Below are positions 33,994-42,226 of a DNA stretch of 64,000 bases, in pieces (the first letter of the stretch is position 1; every line of letters begins with the position of its first letter). Position numbers and translations under genes: made by a program. This DNA is from Phaeobacter sp. G2. Its GTDB lineage: Bacteria; Pseudomonadota; Alphaproteobacteria; Rhodobacterales; Rhodobacteraceae. The stretch covers positions 3,658,001-3,722,000 of the forward strand of contig CP104100.1 of NCBI GenBank assembly GCA_025163595.1. Reading direction: 5' to 3'. The notes beneath the pieces are model-generated. The model did no database searches and was not told the DNA's origin. It worked only from the letters and a program-made list of their open reading frames with translations.

Positions 33994-34578
33994 TCAGTCC
34001 TTTGCCAATATGGTGGTCGAACGCGGCAGCGCCGCCATTTGCGCCGCACAGGTAAAGAAGAAATCCACCCCCAGCGGGAACTGCGCTGCATTGCCCTGAC
34101 AGGCCACCACATCCGGCAGCGCCAAATGGTTCTGCTCCTTGATGCCCGGACCGGACAGGGTGGCATTTGCAGCGGCAAAATCAGCCAGTTCGACAATCAA
34201 AGTGGCCGAGCGATCCGGGTATTCCGGCGTGCCGATCCGATATTGCGACAGCGGCATCAGCGCCCCCCAGCTGCCCAGGGCAAAATCCGCCCGATCAGCC
34301 GCCACAAAGGGCGCACCGGTGTGAAAGGCCAGCCAGGATCGCAGCGCAGGGCTGTCGACATCTGGCGCAAGGTAGACGCCCGTTTCCGGGTCACACAGCG
34401 TCAGCAACAGACAACCCGCAGCCGCAGAAATACCCGCAGGCGGCTCTGCGCCGGTGATGTTCTGAACAGTGCCGGGACGGGCCATGGCGTTCATCGCCGC
34501 GCGAAAGGCATTTGCCGCATCCACGGGCGGCGTGGCAAAGCCACCGCCGTAGCTGTTGGTTTCGATATCTAGGGACAT
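33994..34578 (-). CDS. phnH: C-P lyase complex subunit PhnH
   Basis: 194 residues. The ATG at 34578 overlaps the phnG stop (TGATG); a TTG one codon earlier is less likely. Family features: FRAAMNAMARPGTVQNI near the N-terminus, LLLTLCDPETGVYL, and FALGSWGALMPLSQYRIGTPEYPDRSATLIVEL. Structural subunit of the PhnGHIJ core. Length is usual. Confidence 0.95.
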   Translation of the reverse strand: MSLDIETNSYGGGFATPPVDAANAFRAAMNAMARPGTVQNITGAEPPAGISAAAGCLLLTLCDPETGVYLAPDVDSPALRSWLAFHTGAPFVAADRADFALGSWGALMPLSQYRIGTPEYPDRSATLIVELADFAAANATLSGPGIKEQNHLALPDVVACQGNAAQFPLGVDFFFTCAAQMAALPRSTTILAKD

Positions 34579-35030
34579 CAATCCTCTCCCCGAACCATTG
34601 TGAAAAATTCGACCTTGGTGGCTGCGGCTTTGGCTGCGCGCGCTTCTTTGCGCGATTGCTGCGCCTGCTGCAGCGGCTCCAACACCGCCTGGCGCAGATC
34701 ATCTGCCACTTTGGTCTGCATCAAGGCATCCACCTTGGCGGCGATCTCGGCCTTGGGTTTTGAGCGCCCTTGCACATAGGCATGGCCTACGGTGCCATCC
34801 GCCAGCGTCAGCGCACAGCGCGTCACCGTCATTTCGCCCAGGTTAAAAGGCGCGCCGCCGCCGCCCATGCGGCCCCGTACCATCACGCCACCTGCTTCTG
34901 GGGGACGCAGCCAATCAAACGCGGGGTCGTGATCAAAGCCCCCCCACAATTGGCTGAGCTCACGTTCATCTGCCTGGGCCAAAAGGCTCATCCAGGTCTT
35001 GCGCGCCGTGGCGGAAATTTCTGTCTTCAT
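34578..35030 (-). CDS. phnG: C-P lyase complex subunit PhnG
   Basis: 150 residues starting MKTEISATARKTWMSLLAQAD, the normal PhnG pattern (RxxWMSLLAxA). Later FNLGEMTVTRCALTLADGTVGHAYVQGR is the family core. First gene of phnGHIJKLN and the one directly behind the intergenic control region shared with phnF. Coupled to phnH by TGATG. Confidence 0.95.
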   Translation of the reverse strand: MKTEISATARKTWMSLLAQADERELSQLWGGFDHDPAFDWLRPPEAGGVMVRGRMGGGGAPFNLGEMTVTRCALTLADGTVGHAYVQGRSKPKAEIAAKVDALMQTKVADDLRQAVLEPLQQAQQSRKEARAAKAAATKVEFFTMVRGED

Positions 35031-35052
35031 CTGTCAGAGCCTCTTGGCCAGC

Positions 35053-35081
35053 TTGTCTACATGTTCTATACAACTAGACAA
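35053..35081. promoter_or_regulatory. Candidate PhnF operator
   Basis: Inverted repeat TTGTCTA (35053-35059) / TAGACAA (35075-35081) with an inner GTT-CTATACA-AC dyad. HutC-type GntR regulators such as PhnF bind dyads with GT/AC half-sites around TA, so this fits a PhnF site just before phnG. Inference from position and symmetry. Confidence 0.5.
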
Positions 35082-35121
35082 ATCATAGCGAAGCCCGTCC
35101 CCAAAGCGCAATCGAAACCTT

Positions 35122-35139
35122 GTGAAAGTTTAGTGACAT
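35122..35139 (-). promoter_or_regulatory. Candidate Pho box for phnG operon
   Basis: Read on the reverse strand: ATGTCAC-TAAA-CTTTCAC, two 7-mers with an 11-nt period like the PhoB consensus CTGTCAT-N4-CTGTCAT (10 of 14 positions match). It lies ~92 bp before phnG and overlaps the phnF start codon, so PhoB binding could also hinder phnF. Confidence 0.45.
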
Positions 35140-35887
35140 GTCCGCAAACGGCCCCAAGACACCCACCCCTGGAAACCGCACAGCCGTTTGGAAATCCATC
35201 ACAATTTCGCTCACGGATGACATCGCACAGGGGCGCTATAGCAGCGGCGACAAACTGCCCTCAGAGGCACAACTGGCGGCGCGTTTTGGCGTCAACCGCC
35301 ATACGGTCAGACGCGCGCTGGCGGCAATGGCCGAGCAAGGCTTGGTGCATGCCAGGCGCGGCTCTGGGGTCTTTGTTGCAGCCGCCCCAACCGATTACCC
35401 CATCGGCAAACGGGTGCGGTTTCACCAAAATATCACCCGCGGCGGCCAGATCCCCGCCAAACGCATTCTGGCACTGGAAACCCGCGCCGCCGACAAGACT
35501 GAGGCCGCAGCGCTGGATTTAGAACTCGGCGACTTTGTGCATGTCTATGACGGGCTCTCCCTGGCGGATGAGCAACCCATCGCCCTGTTTCAAAGCGTCT
35601 TTCCCGCGCAGGTTCTGCCCAACATGCTGACCTCTCTGGAAGATATGCAATCGGTCACGGCGGCGCTCAAGGCCTGCGGCATTGCCGATTACACCCGGCT
35701 GGAAACCCGCATTACCGCCAAACTGGCAACCGCAACCCAGGCCCTGCACCTGCGCATATCAGAAGGCGCGCCGATTCTGCGCACCACGGGGGTCAACATC
35801 GACCCAACGGGTCGCCCGGTTGAATTTGGCCGCACCTGGTTTGCCGGTGATCGTGTGACGCTCACCATCGACGGGCAAGAGCCATAG
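35138..35887 (+). CDS. phnF: GntR/HutC-family phosphonate regulator PhnF
   Basis: 249 residues. N-terminal winged helix (residues ~18-80: SITISLTDDIAQGRYSSGDKLPSEAQLAARFGVNRHTVRRALAAMAEQGLVHARRGSGVFV) and a C-terminal UTRA ligand domain (~95-245, with LETRAADKTEAAALDLELGDFVHVY and RISEGAPILRTTGVNIDPTGRPVEFGRTWF). Divergent from phnG, so most likely the repressor of the C-P lyase operon and of itself. No strong ribosome site is seen before the ATG, suggesting low expression. Confidence 0.94.
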   Translation: MSANGPKTPTPGNRTAVWKSITISLTDDIAQGRYSSGDKLPSEAQLAARFGVNRHTVRRALAAMAEQGLVHARRGSGVFVAAAPTDYPIGKRVRFHQNITRGGQIPAKRILALETRAADKTEAAALDLELGDFVHVYDGLSLADEQPIALFQSVFPAQVLPNMLTSLEDMQSVTAALKACGIADYTRLETRITAKLATATQALHLRISEGAPILRTTGVNIDPTGRPVEFGRTWFAGDRVTLTIDGQEP

Positions 35888-35898
35888 GCCGACACTGG

Positions 35899-35934
35899 TA
35901 AAAAGGAAAAGGCCCCCGTCACCAGACGAGGGCC
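35899..35934 (-). terminator. Terminator between tupA and phnF
   Basis: Stem GGCCC(T)CGTC / GACG(G)GGGCC with loop TGGT on the reverse strand (35911-35934), containing one T-G pair, followed by TTTTCCTTTTTACC. On the forward strand the stem has a C-A mismatch and no T-run, so it mainly ends the tup operon. Confidence 0.8.
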
Positions 35935-35958
35935 CAATCATCACAATAGACAGGGGCG

Positions 35959-36762
35959 TTACTGTTTGGCGTTAAAGACAAACAGGGTTTCGCCGTTGAT
36001 CTTATAGGCGTTGATCAGCTCCTTGGCCCGATCCGAGGTCAGCCAGGCTTCCAGCTTCATCGCCAGATCGTTTTTGGCATGGGAGTGCTTTTCAGGATTC
36101 ACCGGCAGATAGGCATATTGGTTGAACAAGACCGGATCGCCTGCAAACAGCAGCTCCAGATTGCCCTTATTGCCAAAGTTCAGCCAGCTGGCACGGTCCG
36201 CCATGATATAGGCCTCCATACCAGAAGCCGTGTTCAGCGCCGCCCCCATACCGGCACCAACTGCGCGGTACCAGCTGTCAAACCCTGCGGCATCCAGACC
36301 CGCTGCAGCCCATAGGCTTAGCTCCTTTTTGTGGGTGCCGCTATCGTCGCCACGGCTGACAAAAGGCGCCGAGGCCTCAGCAATCAACTGCAACGCGGAG
36401 GCTGCATCCTTGGCAGCGGCAACCCCGGCGACATCAGATTTGGGGCCGATAAAGACAAAATCATTATACATGATTTCACGGCGATGAGTGCCGTTGCCAC
36501 CAGCAAGGAATTTTTCCTCTGCCTTTTGCGAATGCACCAGAATGGCATCCACATCGCCAGCTTCGCCCAGACGGATTGCCTGGCCTGTGCCAACCACCAA
36601 AAGCTGAACATCCAGATCCAGATCAGCCTTGATTTCCGGCAGCAAAATTTCCGCCAGGCCCGAGTTGTGAAAGGAGGTGGTGACCGCCAGTTTCATCTCA
36701 TCGGCCCAGGCCGCACCGGTCAATAGCAGACCTGTAATAGTACCCAATAGTAGCTGCTTCAT
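35959..36762 (-). CDS. tupA: Tungstate-type ABC transporter substrate-binding protein
   Basis: 267 residues with signal peptide MKQLLLGTITGLLLTGAAWA (cleavage before DEMKLAVTTS). The oxyanion-site motifs of the TupA/WtpA group are present: LAVTTSFHNSGL (~25), VVGTGQAIRLGEAGDVDAILVH (~57) and FVSRGDDSGTHKKEL (~136). It captures tungstate, or possibly molybdate, in the periplasm. Last gene of tupBCA; its start overlaps the tupC stop by 4 nt. A terminator follows. Confidence 0.9.
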   Translation of the reverse strand: MKQLLLGTITGLLLTGAAWADEMKLAVTTSFHNSGLAEILLPEIKADLDLDVQLLVVGTGQAIRLGEAGDVDAILVHSQKAEEKFLAGGNGTHRREIMYNDFVFIGPKSDVAGVAAAKDAASALQLIAEASAPFVSRGDDSGTHKKELSLWAAAGLDAAGFDSWYRAVGAGMGAALNTASGMEAYIMADRASWLNFGNKGNLELLFAGDPVLFNQYAYLPVNPEKHSHAKNDLAMKLEAWLTSDRAKELINAYKINGETLFVFNAKQ

Positions 36763-37475
36763 TCTACAATATCTCCTCTTAGAAAAGCATGTGCTTGTGT
36801 GGTCTTTGGCCCCTCAAAGAACTCCCGGGCCAAAGAAAATTCGTGAATACACCCTTGCAAAACAAACAAGATCTCATCGGCCAGGCGCTGCGCCTGCCCC
36901 ATGTTATGGGTCGACATAATGAGCCGCGTCCCCGAAGCTGCGGCCCGCAACAGGATCTCTTCGATCTCGCGGGTGGCCCGACCATCCAGCGAGGCGCAGG
37001 GTTCGTCCAGAAACAATAAGTCCGGCTCGCGGATCAACGCCCGGGCCAGCGCCAGCTTCTGCCGTTCGCCCCCGGACAACAAGGTAGCCTGCCGGTCCAG
37101 CGCATCGCCCAGATTGATCTGCTCGGCCCACAGCGCCGCGCGCGCCCGCGCCTCCGCGCGGGCGACACCGACCAGTTGCAAGGGATAGGCGATATTATCC
37201 ACCACAGAGCGGCGCATCATGATCGGGGTTTGAAACACAAAGGCCTGTCGCCGCTGCGCCTCTTCTCTGGAACAGGCCCAATCCAGTGCGCCGCCGTTCA
37301 TCCGCACGATCCCGTGTAGCATTTTCAGCAGCGTGGTCTTGCCGGCGCCATTGGGGCCGATCACAATGGTGGTGCCCCGACCTTCGAGAGTCAGGTCAAT
37401 GGGACCAACCAGCACCTTGCCACGGCGGCGGACCATGGCCTGTTTGGCGACCAGCGGAAACAATGCCGTCTTCAT
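36759..37475 (-). CDS. tupC: Tungstate-type ABC transporter ATPase
   Basis: 238 residues: Walker A GPNGAGKTTL (~residue 39), signature LSGGERQKLALARAL, Walker B LLFLDEPCASLDGRA, H-loop STHNMGQAQ. No C-terminal TOBE/molybdate-binding domain, unlike ModC, which agrees with TupC-type ATPases. Overlaps both neighbours (TAATG with tupB, ATGA with tupA). Confidence 0.9.
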   Translation of the reverse strand: MKTALFPLVAKQAMVRRRGKVLVGPIDLTLEGRGTTIVIGPNGAGKTTLLKMLHGIVRMNGGALDWACSREEAQRRQAFVFQTPIMMRRSVVDNIAYPLQLVGVARAEARARAALWAEQINLGDALDRQATLLSGGERQKLALARALIREPDLLFLDEPCASLDGRATREIEEILLRAAASGTRLIMSTHNMGQAQRLADEILFVLQGCIHEFSLAREFFEGPKTTQAHAFLRGDIVE

Positions 37476-38179
37476 TACCAGCGCCCCTCACTTTCCGTGT
37501 GACCCAGCCAGTGAATTGCCAGATTGACGGTGATCGCCATGGCAATCAGCACAAACCCAAGCCCCAGCGCCATGGCAAAGTCACCTTTGCCGGTCTCTAG
37601 GGCGATTGCGGTGGTCAACACCCGCGTTGCATGGTCGATATTGCCGCCAACAACCATGATGGCGCCGACCTCACCGATGGCGCGGCCAAATCCCGCCAGC
37701 GCCGCCGTCAGCAAGGCCCGGCGCCCGTCCCAAAGCAGCGCCTTGATCCGCTGCCCCTGGCTAGCATTCATCGAAATCAGCAGATCGTGGTAATCGCTCC
37801 ACAGCTCACGCAGGGACTGATGTGCAATCGAGGCAACCAGCGGCACGATGATAATGACCTGCGCAATGATCATCGCTGTTGGGGTAAACAGCAGTCCCAT
37901 CACCCCCAACGGCCCGGAGCGTGACAAAAACACATAGACGATCAACCCAACAACCACGGGCGGCAGCCCCATCAGCGCGTTCAGCACGGCAATGGTAATC
38001 CGCCGCATCCGAAACCGGCGCACCGCCAGCAACGCCGCAAACGGCAGGGCAATCGCCGAGGCAAACGCCAACGCGGTCAAAGTGACCCGCAGCGAGCGTA
38101 GAGTAATTTCTACCAGGTCAGAATCCAAGGTCACTACCAGCCAAAAGGCCCTTAGCATACCATCCAACAGATCAACCAT
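37475..38179 (-). CDS. tupB: Tungstate-type ABC transporter permease
   Basis: 234 residues with five spans (~27-52, 60-85, 95-118, 150-172, 195-225). EAA loop: MNASQGQRIKALLWDGRRALLTAALAGFGRAIGEVGAIMVVGGNI, including the GRAIGEVGA motif of the TupB/CysT-like group. First gene of the operon; AGGAG lies 13 nt before the ATG, so an internal start at Met8 is also possible. Confidence 0.9.
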   Translation of the reverse strand: MVDLLDGMLRAFWLVVTLDSDLVEITLRSLRVTLTALAFASAIALPFAALLAVRRFRMRRITIAVLNALMGLPPVVVGLIVYVFLSRSGPLGVMGLLFTPTAMIIAQVIIIVPLVASIAHQSLRELWSDYHDLLISMNASQGQRIKALLWDGRRALLTAALAGFGRAIGEVGAIMVVGGNIDHATRVLTTAIALETGKGDFAMALGLGFVLIAMAITVNLAIHWLGHTESEGRW

Positions 38180-38618
38180 TGCGCCTGTTTTTCTCCTCTT
38201 AGGGTGGGAGGATAGCCGCCTCCTGCCCGGGTCACCATCTGACCTTCCATTGGTTCAAAATCACAGCTAATCGCTCAAAAACAGGGCTAATTTGCCAAGG
38301 GCAGAAAAAGGGACAATTTGTCCAGCCCCACCTTTGGCCGCCTCTACCCAGGGGTCAAATTCGCCATCTTTTTCTATCGGAACTTTGCCAATTTCCGCGA
38401 TCAATACAGACAAGAAACCCGGGAAATACGACCCGGCAGGCGCATTTTGGTTTCCTTTTGATGCCGCAATGCGCCAATAGACCCCAACAACGGGCTTCCT
38501 TCGCGCCATATTACCGCACAAGCCTTGGTATTCCCCCTGTCTCCCTTGCGTGCGGAATTTGAACGTGAAACAAGCCTCACCCAACGTTTCGTCCTGAACA
38601 CCACTTTGAGGATTAGCC
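38180..38618. other. Divergent intergenic region with uncertain small frame
   Basis: 439 bp between tupB and nadA, which diverge. A reverse-strand frame 38267-38509 (80 codons, starting MARRKPVVGVYW) reads rather protein-like but has no good ribosome site and would cover the nadA promoter, so it is not called. No clear promoter or metal-responsive operator was identified. Confidence 0.4.
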
Positions 38619-39671
38619 ATGTTTGATCTGCAAACCATGCGCGATCAGCTCGCCGCTCACTACGATCTGGCGCCAAACCCCGCTTTGGCGCAGGAGATGT
38701 CCGAGGAGTATGCGCGCATGAAACGCGTGGTTGCGCCAATGGACTGGGCTATCCACGCCCCCTATGTGGCTGCGATCAACGCCCTGAAAAAAGAGCGCAA
38801 CGCGGTTATTCTGGCGCATAACTACATGACCCCCGAAATCTACCACGGGGTTGCGGATGTGGTGGGCGACAGCCTGCAACTGGCGATCGAGGCCACGCGG
38901 GTCGAGGCCGACGTCATCGTGCAATGCGGCGTGCATTTCATGGCCGAAACCTCCAAGATCCTCAGCCCGGACAAGGTCGTGCTGATGCCGGACATGGAGG
39001 CAGGCTGCTCGCTGGCGGAATCCATCACCGCCGAGGGTGTCGAAGATATGCGCCGCCGTTACCCCGGTGCCCCGGTGGTCACCTATGTGAACACCACCGC
39101 CGAGGTCAAAGCCGCCTCAGACATTTGCTGCACCTCTTCCAACGCCGCGCAGATTGTCGGCGCCATGGGTTCTGACACGGTCATCATGACCCCCGATCAG
39201 TATCTGGCGCAGAATGTAGCCCAGGATGTGCCGCATAAGAACGTCGTCTGGTGGGAGGGCTCCTGCATCGTGCACGAGCAATACAGCGCCAAGGATCTGC
39301 GCGAATTCCGCGAGTGGAATCCCGGCACCCGGCTGATTGCCCACCCCGAATGCCCCCCCGATGTGGTGGCTGAGGCCGATTTTTCGGGCTCCACCAGTGG
39401 CATCATCAAATATGTCACCGACGAAAAGCCGGAAAAGGCCCTGCTGATCACCGAATGCTCCATGGCCTCCAATATCGCAGACAGCCTGCCAGAGGTGGAT
39501 TTTGTCGGCCCCTGCAACATGTGCCCCTTCATGAAAAAGATCACGCTGGAGAAAATTCTCTGGTCGCTGCACACCATGTCCGAGCCAATCGAGGTTGATC
39601 CCAAAGTCGCCGAAGGCGCCCGCCAGGCAGTGCAGAAAATGATCGACCTGTCACAAAAGCTGGGCATCTGA
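38619..39671 (+). CDS. nadA: Quinolinate synthase
   Basis: 350 residues. Makes quinolinate from iminoaspartate and dihydroxyacetone phosphate with a [4Fe-4S] cluster. Landmarks: VILAHNYMTPEIYHGVADVVGDSLQLA (~residue 64), CGVHFMAETSKILSP, MPDMEAGCSLAESI, TYVNTTAEVKAASDICCTSSNA and the C-terminal PCNMCPFMKKITLEKIL. Cluster cysteines are expected in CGVHF, in WWEGSCIVHEQ and in NMCPFM. First gene of nadABC, 47 bp before nadB. Confidence 0.97.
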   Translation: MFDLQTMRDQLAAHYDLAPNPALAQEMSEEYARMKRVVAPMDWAIHAPYVAAINALKKERNAVILAHNYMTPEIYHGVADVVGDSLQLAIEATRVEADVIVQCGVHFMAETSKILSPDKVVLMPDMEAGCSLAESITAEGVEDMRRRYPGAPVVTYVNTTAEVKAASDICCTSSNAAQIVGAMGSDTVIMTPDQYLAQNVAQDVPHKNVVWWEGSCIVHEQYSAKDLREFREWNPGTRLIAHPECPPDVVAEADFSGSTSGIIKYVTDEKPEKALLITECSMASNIADSLPEVDFVGPCNMCPFMKKITLEKILWSLHTMSEPIEVDPKVAEGARQAVQKMIDLSQKLGI

Positions 39672-39718
39672 GAGGTGGCGACCTCTCCAGCAACAGCGCC
39701 GCGTTGGGAGCCAGGCGC

Positions 39719-41302
39719 ATGACCGCCCCAGTTGCAGCCAAACAGCTGAGCACCGACCGTATCGTCATTGTCGGTGCGGGTCTTGCGGCGCTTTACGCAG
39801 CGCTGGAGCTGGCCCCGCGTCCGGTGCTGATGATCTCGCCCGAGCCCCTGGGTCTGGGGGCCAGTTCCGCCTGGGCGCAAGGCGGTGTTGCTGCGGCCAT
39901 GGCCAAAAGCGACAGCGCCGCCTCCCATGCCCGTGACACCCGCAGGGCCGGCGACGGCACCGTCGACGTCGAGGTGGCCGATATGGTCACCCGCATGGCC
40001 CGCGATCATATTCTTGACCTCACAGAGCTGGGCGCGCCGTTTGATCGCGATGCTGACGGCAACTACGTGATGAGCCGCGAAGCCGCTCATTCCGCCGCCC
40101 GCGTTGTCCGGGTCAAAGGCGATCAGGCCGGCCAACAGATCATGGAAACCCTGATCCAGGAGGTCCGCGCCACCCCCTCGATCCAGGTTACTGAGGGCAC
40201 CGAGGCCCTGCGGCTGGAGACCCGCGCCGATACCGTGACAGGGGTCTGGATCCGACGCTCTGACCAGCCTTCCGCGCCGGTGCTGATCTCCTGCCCTGCC
40301 GTTTTGCTCGCCGGGGGTGGCTCTGGCGGCTTGTTTGCCCATACCACCAATCCGCCACGTATCCGGGGCCAGGTTATCGGGCTGGCCGCCCGCGCTGGCG
40401 CCCGCATTGCAGATGCGGAATTTGTCCAGTTTCATCCCACTGCGGTTGACTGCGGTGAAGATCCTGCCCCCTTGGCGACAGAAGCTTTGCGCGGCGAAGG
40501 CGCCACCCTGATCAATTCTGATGGCCACCGGTTCATGTTGGATCAGCACCCGGACGCAGAGCTGGCGCCGCGTGACGTGGTGGCGCGGGGTATCTTTGCC
40601 GAAACCCAGGCCGGGCGCCGCCCCATGCTGGACACCCGTGCCGCACTTGGCGCCGAGGTGCTGAGCCGCTTTCCCGCCCTGGCCGAAACCTGTGCCCGCG
40701 CCGGGATTGACCCGGTAAAAGATCCCATTCCGGTGGCTGTCGCCGCCCATTATCACATGGGCGGGATCGAGACGGATATGCGCGGGCGTGCCTCGCTGGA
40801 TCGCTTGTGGGTCAGTGGCGAAGCCGCCTCCACCGGGCTGCATGGCGCCAATCGTCTGGCCTCGAACGGGCTACTCGAAGCCCTGGTCTATGCCCGCCGC
40901 GCGGCCCGGGACATTGCAGACACTATCGCAATGCCGACAGCGCCAGTGGCAGAACTCCACCCTGCATTCGCAACAGCCGCTCCAAGCCTGGATGCGGCGG
41001 CGGTGCAACAGCTACGCCAGACCATGACCACCCATGTTGGCATGCGCCGCAACGCAGAAGGGCTGCGGCAAGCACTTGCCACCCTGCAAGCGCTGGAAGC
41101 GGCGCAGTCCCATGATGAGGCCTTTCTCAACATGTGCGCCACCGCCACCCTGATTGCCACCAGCGCGCTGGAACGCCGCGAAAGCCGTGGCGGCCATTTC
41201 CGCACCGATTTCCCGCAGGCAGACCCTGCCCTCGCCCAGCGTAGCCAGACCACCCTCAGCGCCGCCCATGCCCTGCGTGACCGGGTGTTACAAAGCCTTT
41301 GA
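39719..41302 (+). CDS. nadB: L-aspartate oxidase
   Basis: 527 residues from the ATG at 39719, which has GGAG 8 nt upstream; a TTG five codons earlier is less likely. FAD-dependent oxidation of aspartate to iminoaspartate for NadA. The N-terminal dinucleotide motif is IVIVGAGLAALYAALEL (~16-32). Others: GLGASSAWAQGGVAAAM, the conserved RHxxxHSAARVV-type SREAAHSAARVV, VLLAGGGSGGLFAHTTNP, QFHPTAVDCG, and HYHMGGIETDMRGRASLDRLWVSGEAASTGLHGANRLASNGLLE. Length is typical. Confidence 0.97.
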   Translation: MTAPVAAKQLSTDRIVIVGAGLAALYAALELAPRPVLMISPEPLGLGASSAWAQGGVAAAMAKSDSAASHARDTRRAGDGTVDVEVADMVTRMARDHILDLTELGAPFDRDADGNYVMSREAAHSAARVVRVKGDQAGQQIMETLIQEVRATPSIQVTEGTEALRLETRADTVTGVWIRRSDQPSAPVLISCPAVLLAGGGSGGLFAHTTNPPRIRGQVIGLAARAGARIADAEFVQFHPTAVDCGEDPAPLATEALRGEGATLINSDGHRFMLDQHPDAELAPRDVVARGIFAETQAGRRPMLDTRAALGAEVLSRFPALAETCARAGIDPVKDPIPVAVAAHYHMGGIETDMRGRASLDRLWVSGEAASTGLHGANRLASNGLLEALVYARRAARDIADTIAMPTAPVAELHPAFATAAPSLDAAAVQQLRQTMTTHVGMRRNAEGLRQALATLQALEAAQSHDEAFLNMCATATLIATSALERRESRGGHFRTDFPQADPALAQRSQTTLSAAHALRDRVLQSL

Positions 41303-41313
41303 AAGGACATGCC

Positions 41314-42165
41314 ATGATCCGCCAAGCTCCCCTGCCCGACCTGTTGCTGGAACCCCTGGTGCGCGCCGCCCTGCATGAGGATCTGGGCCAGAACGGCGAT
41401 ATAACCACCCGCACGGTGATCCCGGCCGAGGCCCGCTATAGGGCGCGGCTGAATGCCCGCGAGGCCGGTGTTGTATCTGGTATGCAGATCGCCCGCATCG
41501 CCTTTCATCTGGTGGATCCCTCGCTGCAGGTTGAAACCCTGATCGCGGATGGCGCCCCCTGTGCTCCCGGCGACACCCTGATGACCATCGAGGGCTCGGC
41601 CGCCGCGATCCTGTCCGGCGAACGCGTGGCGCTGAACTTTGCCGGGCGTCTGTCCGGGATTGCCAGCCTCACCGTCGGGTTTGTCGCCGAAACCAAAGGC
41701 ACCCAGACCCGCATCACCTGCACCCGCAAAACCACGCCGGGGCTGCGGATGGTGGAAAAACAGGCTGTGATCCATGGTGGAGGTTCAAACCACCGCTTTG
41801 GCCTCTCGGATGCGATCCTGATCAAGGACAACCACATCGCCGCCGCTGGTGGCATTGCCCAGGTTTTGAACGCCGCCAAGGCCAGCGTCAGCCATATGAT
41901 GAAGATCGAGATCGAGGTCGACACCCTGGCTCAGCTGAGCCAGGTACTGGAAACTGGCGGCGCCGATGTGGTGCTGTTGGACAATATGAGCACCCCTGAC
42001 CTCATCCGCGCCGTCGAGCTGGCCCAGGGCCAGCTGGTGACCGAAGCCTCTGGCAACATGAAGCTGGAGCGCATTGCCGAAGTCGCCGCCACTGGGGTAG
42101 ATTTCATCTCTTCCGGCGCGCTGACCCATTCGGCAAGCACCCTGGATCTCGGCCTGGATTTTTAA
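41314..42165 (+). CDS. nadC: Nicotinate-nucleotide pyrophosphorylase (quinolinate phosphoribosyltransferase)
   Basis: 283 residues from the ATG at 41314, preceded by GAAAGGA at 6 nt spacing; a TTG at 41299 is an unlikely alternative. Joins quinolinate to PRPP, giving nicotinate mononucleotide, CO2 and PPi. Motifs: LHEDLGQNGDITTRTVIP, GERVALNFAGRLSGIASLT, TRKTTPGLRMVEKQAVIHGGGSNHRFGLSDAILIKDNHI, and EIEVDTLAQLSQVLETGGADVVLLDNM. Ends the nad operon. Confidence 0.97.
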   Translation: MIRQAPLPDLLLEPLVRAALHEDLGQNGDITTRTVIPAEARYRARLNAREAGVVSGMQIARIAFHLVDPSLQVETLIADGAPCAPGDTLMTIEGSAAAILSGERVALNFAGRLSGIASLTVGFVAETKGTQTRITCTRKTTPGLRMVEKQAVIHGGGSNHRFGLSDAILIKDNHIAAAGGIAQVLNAAKASVSHMMKIEIEVDTLAQLSQVLETGGADVVLLDNMSTPDLIRAVELAQGQLVTEASGNMKLERIAEVAATGVDFISSGALTHSASTLDLGLDF

Positions 42166-42182
42166 GACAAATCAGCAGCGAC

Positions 42183-42213
42183 GGTCAGGCGAAAGACGCC
42201 TGACCCCGGTTTT
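42183..42213 (+). terminator. Terminator after nadABC
   Basis: A perfect 9-bp stem GGTCAGGCG / CGCCTGACC with loop AAAGA, then CCGGTTTT. It begins 17 nt after the nadC stop, between convergent genes. Confidence 0.75.
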
Positions 42214-42226
42214 GATCTGCGGCCAA

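Noticed and set aside
39197..40843. 548-codon reverse open frame
   Set aside because: Antisense to nadA and nadB, both unmistakable; the length comes from GC-rich codon bias.
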